Source: an uncultured Bacilli bacterium (lineage in GTDB: Bacteria > Bacillota_I > Bacilli_A > RF39 > UBA660). From it: a stretch of DNA of 11,478 bases. Below, piece by piece: positions 5,083 through 11,478 of the stretch (positions are counted from its first letter, which is position 1; the number at the start of each line of letters is the position of its first letter). The stretch is taken from contig CANRDA010000024.1 of NCBI GenBank assembly GCA_947629285.1, forward strand, positions 1 to 11,478. Reading direction: 5' to 3'. The translations under genes were made by a program, and so were the position numbers. The notes below the pieces were generated by a model. It made no database searches, had not been told where the DNA came from, and saw nothing but the letters and a program-made list of their open reading frames with translations.

Positions 5083-6879
5083 CTATTCCTCCTCCATAGA
5101 AAGTACTGCTAAAAAGGCTTCTTGTGGCACTTCTACACTTCCTACCATTTTCATTCTTTTTTTACCTTCTTTTTGTTTCTCTAAAAGTTTTCTCTTACGT
5201 GATACATCTCCACCATAACATTTAGCAAGTACATTTTTTCTAACTGCTTTAATATCACTTCTAGCAATTGCTTTTGTACCGATTACTGCCTGTATTGGTA
5301 TTTCAAATTGTTGTCTAGGTATTAATTTTCTTAAGTTTTCTACAATTGCCTTACCTCTATTATAAGCAAAATCTTTATGCACTATTAAACTTAATGCATC
5401 TACAATCTCTCCATTTAAAAGTATATCCATCTTAACTAAATTACTAGGTTTATATCCTATTACTTCATAATCAAATGAAGCATATCCTTTTGTATAACTT
5501 TTTAATTTATCAAAAAAATCATATACTATCTCTGATAGAGGTATCTCATAGTGTATATTAACTCTTGTCTGGTCAATATATTCTAAAGATATATAATTAC
5601 CTCTTTTATTTTGGCATAACTCCATAATAGGACCTATATATTCACTTGGAACAAATATATTAGTCTTTATAAATGGTTCTTTAATTACGCTTATCTTCTG
5701 CCTTTCAGGCATTTTAGATGGACTATCTACATATACTATACTTTTATCAGTAAGTTCTACTTCGTATACAACTGATGGAGATGTAGCAATTAAATCTATA
5801 TTAAATTCTCTTTCACTTCTCTCTTCTATTATCTCCATGTGTAGTAAACCCAAAAAGCCACATCTAAATCCAAAACCAAGTGCTTCTGACGTTTCAGGTT
5901 CAAACTCTAGTGATGCATCATTTAGCTTTAATTTTTCTAAAGCCTCCCTTAAAAGAGTAAATTTACTAGACTCTATTGGATAAAGTCCGCAAAATACCAT
6001 AGGTTTCATAGGCTTGTACCCAGGCAATGCTTCACTAGGATTATTTAGTAAAGTAATTGTATCACCTACTTTTATATCTTCTATTTTTTTTATACTTGCA
6101 CACAAATATCCAACTTCACCTGCAACAAGTTCACTTTTTTCTTTTTTCTTAGGGGTGTGGACACCAAGCTCAACTACATCATAAGTACTATTAGTTGCAA
6201 GCATCTTTATCTTATCTCCTACGCGTACTTTACCATTTACAACTCTAATTAAAGTTACTATGCCTCTATATGAATCAAAATAACTATCAAAGATTAATGC
6301 TTGTAATTTATCATCAATATTTCCTTTAGGAGTTGGTATTCTCTCTATTACAGCCTCCACTAATTCTTTTATACCTATGCCATTTTTCGCACTACAAAGA
6401 ATTATCTCATCGTCATTAAAGCCTAAAGTATCTTTTAATTCCTTTTTCACTTTATCTATATCGGCATTAGGTAAATCTATTTTATTAATAACAGGTATAA
6501 TAGTTAAATCATTTTCCATAGCAAGATATAAATTTGCAAGAGTCTGTGCCTCTATTCCTTGGGCTGCATCAACAACAAGTATTGCTCCTTCACAAGCCGC
6601 TAAACTCCTAGATACCTCATAAGTAAAATCTACATGTCCAGGTGTGTCTATTAAATGAAGTATGTAATCTTCATTTTTATATCTATAATTTAACTGAACA
6701 GTATTTAACTTAATAGTTATTCCACGTTCTCTTTCTATATCCATACTATCTAATAATTGTTCTTGTTTTTCTCTTTCAGAAACTGCTCCTGTAATATCAA
6801 GAATTCTATCTGCTAAAGTACTTTTACCATGGTCTATATGAGCAATAATAGAGAAGTTTCTAATATTTTCCTGTTTCAT
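5083..6879 (-). CDS. lepA: Elongation factor 4 (LepA), ribosome-binding GTPase
   Basis: Translational GTPase that acts on the ribosome, affecting initiation, back-translocation or assembly under stress. At 598 residues it has the usual family length. GTPase motifs are complete: AHIDHGKST (13-21), ERGIT (51-55), DTPGH (78-82) and NKID (132-135). The LepA-specific C-terminal domain is intact, ending with GKKRMKMVGSVEVPQEAF and a short acidic tail EEE. The start has AAGGTGA five bases upstream. It is the first gene of an operon with the HTH gene and hemW. Its promoter overlaps the cca terminator, and the -10 lies only 15 bases before the ATG. Stop codon TAG. Confidence 0.98.
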   Translation of the reverse strand: MKQENIRNFSIIAHIDHGKSTLADRILDITGAVSEREKQEQLLDSMDIERERGITIKLNTVQLNYRYKNEDYILHLIDTPGHVDFTYEVSRSLAACEGAILVVDAAQGIEAQTLANLYLAMENDLTIIPVINKIDLPNADIDKVKKELKDTLGFNDDEIILCSAKNGIGIKELVEAVIERIPTPKGNIDDKLQALIFDSYFDSYRGIVTLIRVVNGKVRVGDKIKMLATNSTYDVVELGVHTPKKKEKSELVAGEVGYLCASIKKIEDIKVGDTITLLNNPSEALPGYKPMKPMVFCGLYPIESSKFTLLREALEKLKLNDASLEFEPETSEALGFGFRCGFLGLLHMEIIEERSEREFNIDLIATSPSVVYEVELTDKSIVYVDSPSKMPERQKISVIKEPFIKTNIFVPSEYIGPIMELCQNKRGNYISLEYIDQTRVNIHYEIPLSEIVYDFFDKLKSYTKGYASFDYEVIGYKPSNLVKMDILLNGEIVDALSLIVHKDFAYNRGKAIVENLRKLIPRQQFEIPIQAVIGTKAIARSDIKAVRKNVLAKCYGGDVSRKRKLLEKQKEGKKRMKMVGSVEVPQEAFLAVLSMEEE

Positions 6880-6894
6880 TTAATCACCTTTATA

Positions 6895-6923
6895 ATTATA
6901 TAAAATAAAAAGTACTTTTTCAA
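6895..6923 (-). promoter_or_regulatory. lepA promoter embedded in cca terminator
   Basis: -35 TTGAAA (6923-6918), 17-base spacer, -10 TATAAT (6900-6895). The -35 contains the GAAA loop of the terminator hairpin 6910-6929, and the right stem arm is inside the spacer. The start point would fall at or just inside the AAGGTGA ribosome site (6890-6884), leaving a leader of roughly ten bases. Confidence 0.7.
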
Positions 6924-6929
6924 GTACTT
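6901..6929 (-). terminator. Terminator of cca
   Basis: AAGTACTT (6929-6922), GAAA loop, AAGTACTT (6917-6910): a perfect 8-bp stem because each arm is itself a palindrome. TTTATTTTA follows on the minus strand. It lies 60 bases after the cca stop. Confidence 0.7.
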
Positions 6930-6988
6930 AAAATAACCAATATAGTGTGTGAACAAAAGCTTTAACATATGTTAGACATAATAATATT

Positions 6989-8080
6989 TTACGAATATTT
7001 CATCAAAACATATTTTTTTATTTCGTTATTATCATTTAATAACAATTTATTAACTAATTTATACTCTAAATCAGAAAAAATTTCTTTTAAAAATTTACCA
7101 GGTTTTTTATTAAGCATTTGGCATATCTCTTTAACATCTATCTTTATATCAGTTTTATTATGAATGTATAAGCTATTATATCTTTCGTTTATTATTTTTT
7201 TATCTATCCCTTTTATTTCAGCAACAATACTACAAATATATAATCCATAATTATATAGATTATTATAATTAAAAATGTCTTTATCCATTAATTCGTTTAT
7301 TTTTATTATAGATTCCCTTTCAGTATTGTTAAAATTATATTTATCTAGTACATTTAATTGTGCCCAAATACCAATTAAGTATGTAGTAGGAACAATTTTT
7401 TCTATATTATATAATTCTAAATTTTCATACAAACCCAATTTATTTATTAAATCAATACCTTTTTTTCTATTAGGACTAGAAAAAATTTTGTCAAGCTCCT
7501 CTTTTTTTCTAAAATATGATAAATTATTTAGTAGACTTTTATGTTTAATTATTGCCTGCTTTAATTCTTCATCTAAATCAAAATCAAGAACTGTAGCAAA
7601 TCTTATTGCACGTAATATTCTAAGGGAATCTTCCGATATTTTTTTATCAGCATTACCAACTGTCTTAATTACTTTATTTTTTATATCATCTTTACCATTT
7701 AATATATCTATTAAATTACCGTTAGAATCTATGCACATTGTATTCATAGTAAAGTCACGTCTTTTCAAATCATCTTCTAAATCATCTATGTATTCTATTT
7801 CTATCGGTTTTCTATTATTAAAATATTTAATATCACGTCTAAAAGTAGTTATTTCAAAACGTTTATTTTTGTAAATCAAAGTTACTGAACCATATTGTTC
7901 TGTAGGTAATATTAAACTTCCAAAAATATTTTTTAATTCTTTGGGAGTTGCATTTGTACATATATCGTAATCCAAACTTTCCTTTCCCATATACAAATCC
8001 CGTGGATATCCACCTACAAGGTATGCTTTAAAATTTTTATCTGTTATTTTTTTTAATACATTACGCAATGTTGAATTCAT
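6989..8080 (-). CDS. cca: CCA-adding tRNA nucleotidyltransferase
   Basis: Adds or repairs the 3' CCA of tRNA; class II nucleotidyltransferase fold. Motif A is GGYPRD (23-28) followed by the metal-binding DYD (37-39) and ATPKEL. Motif B is RRDFTMN (107-113) and the next helix has EDSLRILRAIRF (150-161). GGAVRD is more usual in motif A, but the catalytic elements are kept. At 363 residues it is about 35 shorter than the Bacillus enzyme, missing part of the C-terminal body or tail. A poly(A) polymerase role cannot be excluded by motif alone, but a single copy in a low-GC Gram-positive fits CCA addition. The ribosome site AGGTGA is six bases from ATG 8080. A strong terminator follows. Confidence 0.92.
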   Translation of the reverse strand: MNSTLRNVLKKITDKNFKAYLVGGYPRDLYMGKESLDYDICTNATPKELKNIFGSLILPTEQYGSVTLIYKNKRFEITTFRRDIKYFNNRKPIEIEYIDDLEDDLKRRDFTMNTMCIDSNGNLIDILNGKDDIKNKVIKTVGNADKKISEDSLRILRAIRFATVLDFDLDEELKQAIIKHKSLLNNLSYFRKKEELDKIFSSPNRKKGIDLINKLGLYENLELYNIEKIVPTTYLIGIWAQLNVLDKYNFNNTERESIIKINELMDKDIFNYNNLYNYGLYICSIVAEIKGIDKKIINERYNSLYIHNKTDIKIDVKEICQMLNKKPGKFLKEIFSDLEYKLVNKLLLNDNNEIKKYVLMKYS

Positions 8081-8131
8081 TTTATCACCTATATATATTA
8101 TCCTTAGTTTTTAGAATTGCACACTATATAT

Positions 8132-8140
8132 ATTATATCA
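8132..8140 (-). promoter_or_regulatory. Extended -10 promoter of cca
   Basis: TGA before TATAAT (8137-8132) makes an extended -10 on the minus strand; the -35 region is poor. A second -10-like GATAAT (8102-8097) sits 16 bases before the ATG, close to the ribosome site, and could be an alternative start. Confidence 0.45.
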
Positions 8141-8160
8141 AATAATTTAATTTTAGAATA

Positions 8161-8183
8161 GAAAAAGCATTAATTTAATGCTT
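8161..8183 (-). terminator. Terminator overlapping the HU stop codon
   Basis: AAGCATT (8183-8177) and AATGCTT (8171-8165) form a stem with a five-base loop, followed by TTTCTATTCT. The hairpin includes the last codons and the TAA stop (8172-8170) of the HU gene, a compact arrangement. The T tract is broken, so termination may be partial and cca may also be reached by read-through. Confidence 0.55.
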
Positions 8184-8442
8184 CTTTTAATTTAGATCCA
8201 GCTTTTCCTTTAACTGCAACTCTTGCAGGTATTTTAACAGTTTCACCAGTTCTTGGATTACGTCCTTCTTTAGCGGCTTTCTTTTCTGCAGAGAAAGTAA
8301 AGAATCCTGTTAAAGTAACTTTTCCTTCTTTCTTTAATCCTTCAGTAACACCACCCATAAATGCATCAAGTGCACGAGCAGCATCTGCTTTTGTTAAGTT
8401 TGCTTCTTCAGCAATATAATTTACTAAATCTGTTTTAGTCAT
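8170..8442 (-). CDS. hup: HU family DNA-binding protein
   Basis: Nucleoid-associated histone-like protein, 90 residues, the standard HU length, acting as a dimer that bends DNA. The N-terminal helices read TKTDLVNYIAEEANLT. The beta arm carries the conserved RNPRTGE (61-67), including the proline that intercalates between base pairs, and the C-terminal helix is KAGSKLKEAL. The usual GFGTF turn is GFFTF here. HU is favoured over IHF because of the arm sequence and because this lineage normally has only HU. Strong ribosome site GGGAGG with eight to nine bases of spacing and a good promoter agree with high expression; G+C looks higher than in neighbours, as expected for an abundant protein. Confidence 0.96.
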   Translation of the reverse strand: MTKTDLVNYIAEEANLTKADAARALDAFMGGVTEGLKKEGKVTLTGFFTFSAEKKAAKEGRNPRTGETVKIPARVAVKGKAGSKLKEALN

Positions 8443-8491
8443 TATTGACTACCTCCCTATCTAATTAATAAGCTACCTTGCTTACAATTTA

Positions 8492-8520
8492 ATATTACCA
8501 TATCTAATTTTGGAATGCAA
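8492..8520 (-). promoter_or_regulatory. HU gene promoter
   Basis: -35 TTGCAT (8520-8515), 17-base spacer, -10 TAATAT (8497-8492), preceded by TGG as an extended -10. The leader would be about 40 bases. No clear terminator is seen between lon and this promoter, so some lon transcripts may continue into HU. Confidence 0.65.
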
Positions 8521-8539
8521 CAACTTTTATCAAAATTTT

Positions 8540-10822
8540 TTAATTTTTTAAATAATTATAAACTTCAATATAGTTTTTTACAGGTATAAATGATATTACG
8601 GACTTTATTTCGTCAGGTACTTTTGATAAATCGCCTATATTAGAGTAAGGTATAAAAATTGTATCAACGTTATTTATATATGCCCCTATTACTTTTTCTT
8701 TTAATCCACCGACTTTTAAAACATTTCCTCTCAAAGAAATTTCACCTGTGAATGATATATTTTTACTTATTATTGTGTTAGAAAGGGCACTAATTAATGC
8801 GGTTACAATAGCAATACCTGCACTTGGTCCTTCTTTTTTTATAGCTATATTAGGGATGTTTATATGTATATCATCGTTAAATACACTATAATCTATATTA
8901 AATAATTTATAATTAGATTTTATATAGCTTAAAGCAATTTGTGCACTTTCCATCATTACATCTCCAAGAGAACCCGTTAATATTAAATTACCATTACCTT
9001 TATAGTGATTCACTTCTATTTGTATTACATCTCCACCATATGCAGTATATACCAAACTAGTAACATTTCCTACTTCTTTGCTTAACGAATCTGTTTCATA
9101 TATTCTATTACCCAAAAAGTTTTTTACATTATTTACTGTATAGTTAATTTTTTTATTATTTAATACTTTATCAGTAACAAGTTTTCTAGCTATCTTAGAT
9201 AATAACCTTTCAAGTTCTCTAACCCCTGCTTCCTTTGTATAATATCTAATTATTTCAAGTATAGTTTCATCTTTTATTTTAATGTTTTTTATTCCATGGG
9301 ATGAACATATGCGTGGTATTAAATAGTTTTTTACAATATTAATTTTTTCAAGTTCAGTATATCCATCAATATTTATTATCTCAAGTCTATCTTTTAATTC
9401 ATCTGGTATTAAATCAGCATTGTTGGCAGTTGCTATAAATAATACCTTAGATAAATCATACTCTTCTTCTATATAATTATCTTTAAAATATTTGTTAGAA
9501 CTATCAAGAATTTCAAGTAAAGCACCTCTAGGATCACCTTTATAATTACTTGACATTTTATCGATTTCATCTATCAAAAATACTGGATTAGAACTTTTCG
9601 CTCTCCTTATCCCATCCATTATTTTACCAGGTTGTGAGCCTATATAAGTTCTAATATGCCCTTTAATTATTGCTTCATCATCTACTCCACCTAAAGATAT
9701 ATGTGTAAAGTTTCTACCCATACTTTTTGCAATAGAAGCTGCTAAGGTAGTCTTACCTACCCCAGGAGGTCCAACTAAACATATTATAGGGGCATCCAAA
9801 TCTTTAGAATGCTTTTTTACAGCTAAATATTCTATTATTCTTTCTTTAACTTCTTTTAAATCATAATGACTTTTATCTAAAGATTCTCTAACTGTATTTA
9901 AATCTTCTATATCAGATGTATATTTATCCCATGGTAAACTAAGCATAAAATCTATATAATTTCTTATAGTACTAATTTCTGGGGACATGCTTGACATGTT
10001 TTCATATCTTTCAATCTCGTACAATAATTTATTTTTTACTTCTCCATTTACACTCAAATTATTAAGTTTATCTCTTAAGTTTTTTACGTCTTCATCTTTA
10101 GGAGAAGATTCGCCTATTTCATTTTGAAGATGTTTAATCTTTTCTTTTAAATAATAGTTTTTTTCTTCATCATCTAAATCTTTTTTCACTTTTGTATCAA
10201 TATTTTTTTCAATGTTGAATAATTGTTCCTCTAAATACATATCTTCTAAAATTTTTTCAACACGCTTAATTGGATTTATCTCACATAAATATTCTATTCT
10301 TTTATTTACTTCTAATGGAAGATTGTTAACTATTATATCAGTTATTTTGTTTAAATCGGTTGTATCAGAAATTAAAGATAATAAACTATTACTCATATAT
10401 GGAACTCTTGAAATATAGTTTTCAAGTTCCAAATTCAATTTTCTAAGCAATCCTTTATTTGTATCTTCATCTATCGTCTCATTTTTAATAGTTGATACTA
10501 TTGATTCTATCGAATTTTTTGTAACATTTATATACTCTATTACTTTAGCCCTTTTTAAACCCTTTAACGAAATTCTAACACTACCATTAGGAAGTTCTAA
10601 TTTAGTATTTATATGAGCAATAGTACCTATATTAGATAGTTCATTTATTAATATATTTTCATCTATACCTTTTTGTGTAACTACAAGGATATTATTATCA
10701 TGAAAAAGTTCTGCTTCTTCTATTATATTTTTACTTGCTTCATCATTAAATTCTAACTTTACTTCACTTTCTGGAAGTAGGACAGTGCCTTTAAGTACTA
10801 TAACTGGTAAATTGAATTTCAT
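8540..10822 (-). CDS. lon: ATP-dependent protease Lon (LonA type)
   Basis: Cytoplasmic AAA+ serine protease that removes damaged and regulatory proteins; works as a hexamer. At 760 residues it has near-usual LonA length. The N-terminal substrate domain begins LPVIVLKGTVLLPESEVKL and runs to about 200, followed by a charged coiled helix region to about 290. Walker A GPPGVGKT is at 351-358 and Walker B VFLIDEID at 414-421. The protease domain has the Ser-Lys dyad: GPSAGIA with Ser667 and GGLKEK with Lys710, 43 residues apart as in E. coli Lon. The absence of a membrane segment excludes LonB of the archaeal type. Ribosome site GGGAGGTG and a near-consensus promoter lie just upstream. No CIRCE or tandem CtsR heptads were seen in the promoter region. 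Confidence 0.98.
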   Translation of the reverse strand: MKFNLPVIVLKGTVLLPESEVKLEFNDEASKNIIEEAELFHDNNILVVTQKGIDENILINELSNIGTIAHINTKLELPNGSVRISLKGLKRAKVIEYINVTKNSIESIVSTIKNETIDEDTNKGLLRKLNLELENYISRVPYMSNSLLSLISDTTDLNKITDIIVNNLPLEVNKRIEYLCEINPIKRVEKILEDMYLEEQLFNIEKNIDTKVKKDLDDEEKNYYLKEKIKHLQNEIGESSPKDEDVKNLRDKLNNLSVNGEVKNKLLYEIERYENMSSMSPEISTIRNYIDFMLSLPWDKYTSDIEDLNTVRESLDKSHYDLKEVKERIIEYLAVKKHSKDLDAPIICLVGPPGVGKTTLAASIAKSMGRNFTHISLGGVDDEAIIKGHIRTYIGSQPGKIMDGIRRAKSSNPVFLIDEIDKMSSNYKGDPRGALLEILDSSNKYFKDNYIEEEYDLSKVLFIATANNADLIPDELKDRLEIINIDGYTELEKINIVKNYLIPRICSSHGIKNIKIKDETILEIIRYYTKEAGVRELERLLSKIARKLVTDKVLNNKKINYTVNNVKNFLGNRIYETDSLSKEVGNVTSLVYTAYGGDVIQIEVNHYKGNGNLILTGSLGDVMMESAQIALSYIKSNYKLFNIDYSVFNDDIHINIPNIAIKKEGPSAGIAIVTALISALSNTIISKNISFTGEISLRGNVLKVGGLKEKVIGAYINNVDTIFIPYSNIGDLSKVPDEIKSVISFIPVKNYIEVYNYLKN

Positions 10823-10846
10823 TTGGCACCTCCCTAAGTGATTTTT

Positions 10847-10875
10847 ATTATAGTTAAATAAAATATAAAAGTCAA
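10847..10875 (-). promoter_or_regulatory. lon promoter
   Basis: -35 TTGACT (10875-10870), 17-base spacer, -10 TATAAT (10852-10847). This is one of the best promoters in the window. The -35 is also the downstream arm of the inverted repeat at 10871-10887. Confidence 0.75.
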
Positions 10876-10887
10876 TAAATATTTGAC
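10871..10887. promoter_or_regulatory. Inverted repeat over the lon -35, possible operator
   Basis: GTCAATAAATATTTGAC has five-base arms, GTCAA and TTGAC, around seven bases. The downstream arm on the minus strand supplies five bases of the -35. A bound protein would block polymerase. It is not a CIRCE element, nor the direct repeat known for CtsR. The half-sites may simply reflect two TTGAC-like motifs by chance. Confidence 0.35.
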
Positions 10888-10901
10888 AAAATTTTTAGTT
10901 T

Positions 10902-10939
10902 AAAAAAAGAATCTTTTAATCTACATAAAATTCTTTTTT
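10902..10939 (-). terminator. Possible terminator spanning the Nudix stop codon
   Basis: AAAAAAGAAT (10939-10930), within the last codons of the Nudix gene, is perfectly complementary to ATTCTTTTTT (10912-10903), with the TAG stop in the 17-base loop. The right arm ends in seven T. The stem is almost all A-U, so its strength is doubtful. Confidence 0.4.
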
Positions 10940-11325
10940 ATATCTTCGTATGCTTTTTTCCAAAGTTCTTTTAAATTGTCAAATGTTAAAATGTTTATAA
11001 CATCTTCCATATCAGCCCAAAATACACTATCTATTTCTGATTCTTGTCTTTTTAACTCTTGATTTTCTTTTGCTTGTGCGACAAAATAAACTACTTCTTT
11101 ATTTATTTCATCATCGATAATATACGATATAGAATAACGAAGGTGTGAGATGATTTGAACACCTATATTAGTTTCTTCTTTGGTCTCTCTCTGCGCTGCC
11201 TCTATTTCAGTTTCTCCGATATTTATATGACCTTTTGGAAATCCATAAATCCCACTTTTTTGTTTAACTAAAAGTATTTGATTATCATTTATTGTTATTG
11301 TTCCACACGATTTTTCATTTCGCAT
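10921..11325 (-). CDS. Nudix hydrolase, Ap4A-hydrolase-like
   Basis: A 134-residue Nudix-fold protein that hydrolyses a nucleoside diphosphate linked to another group. The Nudix box starts at Gly32: GHINIGE, seven residues, RETKEE (46-51), then TNI. The metal-binding RE..EE core is intact, but the glycine usual near the end of the box is Asn53. The GFPKGHI lead-in, the short length and the RYSISYIIDD strand resemble diadenosine-tetraphosphate hydrolases of the MutT/NUDT2 type; the substrate is not proven by sequence. ATG 11325 has AGGAGG seven bases upstream, and the protein starts normally before the first strand. It has its own promoter and lies 98 bases from lon, with a possible terminator between. 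Confidence 0.9.
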   Translation of the reverse strand: MRNEKSCGTITINDNQILLVKQKSGIYGFPKGHINIGETEIEAAQRETKEETNIGVQIISHLRYSISYIIDDEINKEVVYFVAQAKENQELKRQESEIDSVFWADMEDVINILTFDNLKELWKKAYEDIKKNFM

Positions 11326-11354
11326 ATTGTTTCCTCCTATATAAGTGCAAAAAA

Positions 11355-11383
11355 ATTATACTATAATATATATTTTTTTTCAA
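11355..11383 (-). promoter_or_regulatory. Nudix gene promoter
   Basis: -35 TTGAAA (11383-11378), 17-base AT-only spacer apart from one G, -10 TATAAT (11360-11355). The ATG is 29 bases beyond the -10. Confidence 0.7.
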
Positions 11384-11384
11384 T

Positions 11385-11398
11385 GTAATAAATATTAC
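11385..11398. repeat. Inverted repeat upstream of the Nudix promoter
   Basis: GTAATA and TATTAC flank AA, a perfect 14-base palindromic site one base upstream of the -35. It shares the core AATAAATATT with the repeat at the lon -35. It could be an operator, or an AT-rich upstream element that binds the polymerase alpha subunit. Confidence 0.4.
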
Positions 11399-11437
11399 TT
11401 AGCAGGATAAAGACACGAAAAAAATTAATAAAAAGTA

Positions 11438-11466
11438 TTGACAACGTTGTTTTATAAGGGTTTAAT
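11438..11466 (+). promoter_or_regulatory. Plus-strand promoter leaving the window
   Basis: Perfect -35 TTGACA (11438-11443), 17-base spacer, -10 TTTAAT (11461-11466, five of six). Transcription would start near 11473 and run rightward, divergent from the Nudix gene. A 10-base perfect palindrome ACAACGTTGT (11441-11450) overlaps the -35, with the CG-centred AACGTT core common among LacI-family operators. The product is outside the window. Confidence 0.55.
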
Positions 11467-11478
11467 ATAGCAAATTTA

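Noticed and set aside
8521..8545. Terminator after lon
   Set aside because: The region is A/T-rich but no stable stem could be formed before the HU promoter.
10823..10920. CIRCE or CtsR heat-shock operator before lon
   Set aside because: No TTAGCACTC/GAGTGCTAA arms and no tandem GGTCAAA heptads; the GTCAA half-sites are inverted.
368..11325. Genetic code 4 (UGA as tryptophan)
   Set aside because: All genes are full length with TGG tryptophan codons and no in-frame TGA is needed to complete any of them.

Overview
The window comes from an AT-rich, low-GC Gram-positive-type bacterium (Firmicutes or a gut relative of the Mollicutes). This is inferred from the base composition, the strong AGGAGG-type ribosome sites, the LonA/HU/LepA/HemW gene set, and tryptophan codons that are TGG in every case checked (so no sign of UGA-Trp recoding). 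All ten protein genes lie on the minus strand, so transcription runs from the right edge to the left. The content is mostly housekeeping, with no mobile element, CRISPR array, tRNA or rRNA.

From right to left in transcription order: a Nudix hydrolase (10921-11325), the ATP-dependent protease lon (8540-10822) and the nucleoid protein HU (8170-8442), each with its own good sigma-A-type promoter; the CCA-adding enzyme cca (6989-8080); then lepA (5083-6879), a small SpoIIID-like helix-turn-helix gene (4727-5077), hemW (3631-4758 or 4779) and an unrecognised membrane-anchored protein (3139-3609), which look like one operon. A second short operon holds a small multidrug-export-family membrane protein (2358-2876) and recG (368-2350), joined by a stop codon that overlaps the next ribosome site. 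The lepA promoter is built into the terminator hairpin of cca.

The most interesting content is not protein coding. Two intergenic spaces each hold a complete apparent small-RNA gene: a promoter, two hairpins, a C-rich single-stranded stretch and an intrinsic terminator. One is on the minus strand just after recG (about 231-329, promoter 336-364). The other is on the plus strand between the two operons (about 2992-3088, promoter 2958-2986), running against the direction of all the genes. The single-stranded CCCCCUGA of the first is perfectly complementary to UCAGGGGG in and beside the terminator loop of the second. Neither matches an RNA family I recognise. Their existence as transcripts, and any pairing, is inference from sequence.

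The left 180 bases hold only a bidirectional terminator-like hairpin, an AT-only palindrome and a helically phased trio of 10-bp repeats. The last 95 bases at the right hold a plus-strand promoter with a palindrome, pointing out of the window toward something not visible here.
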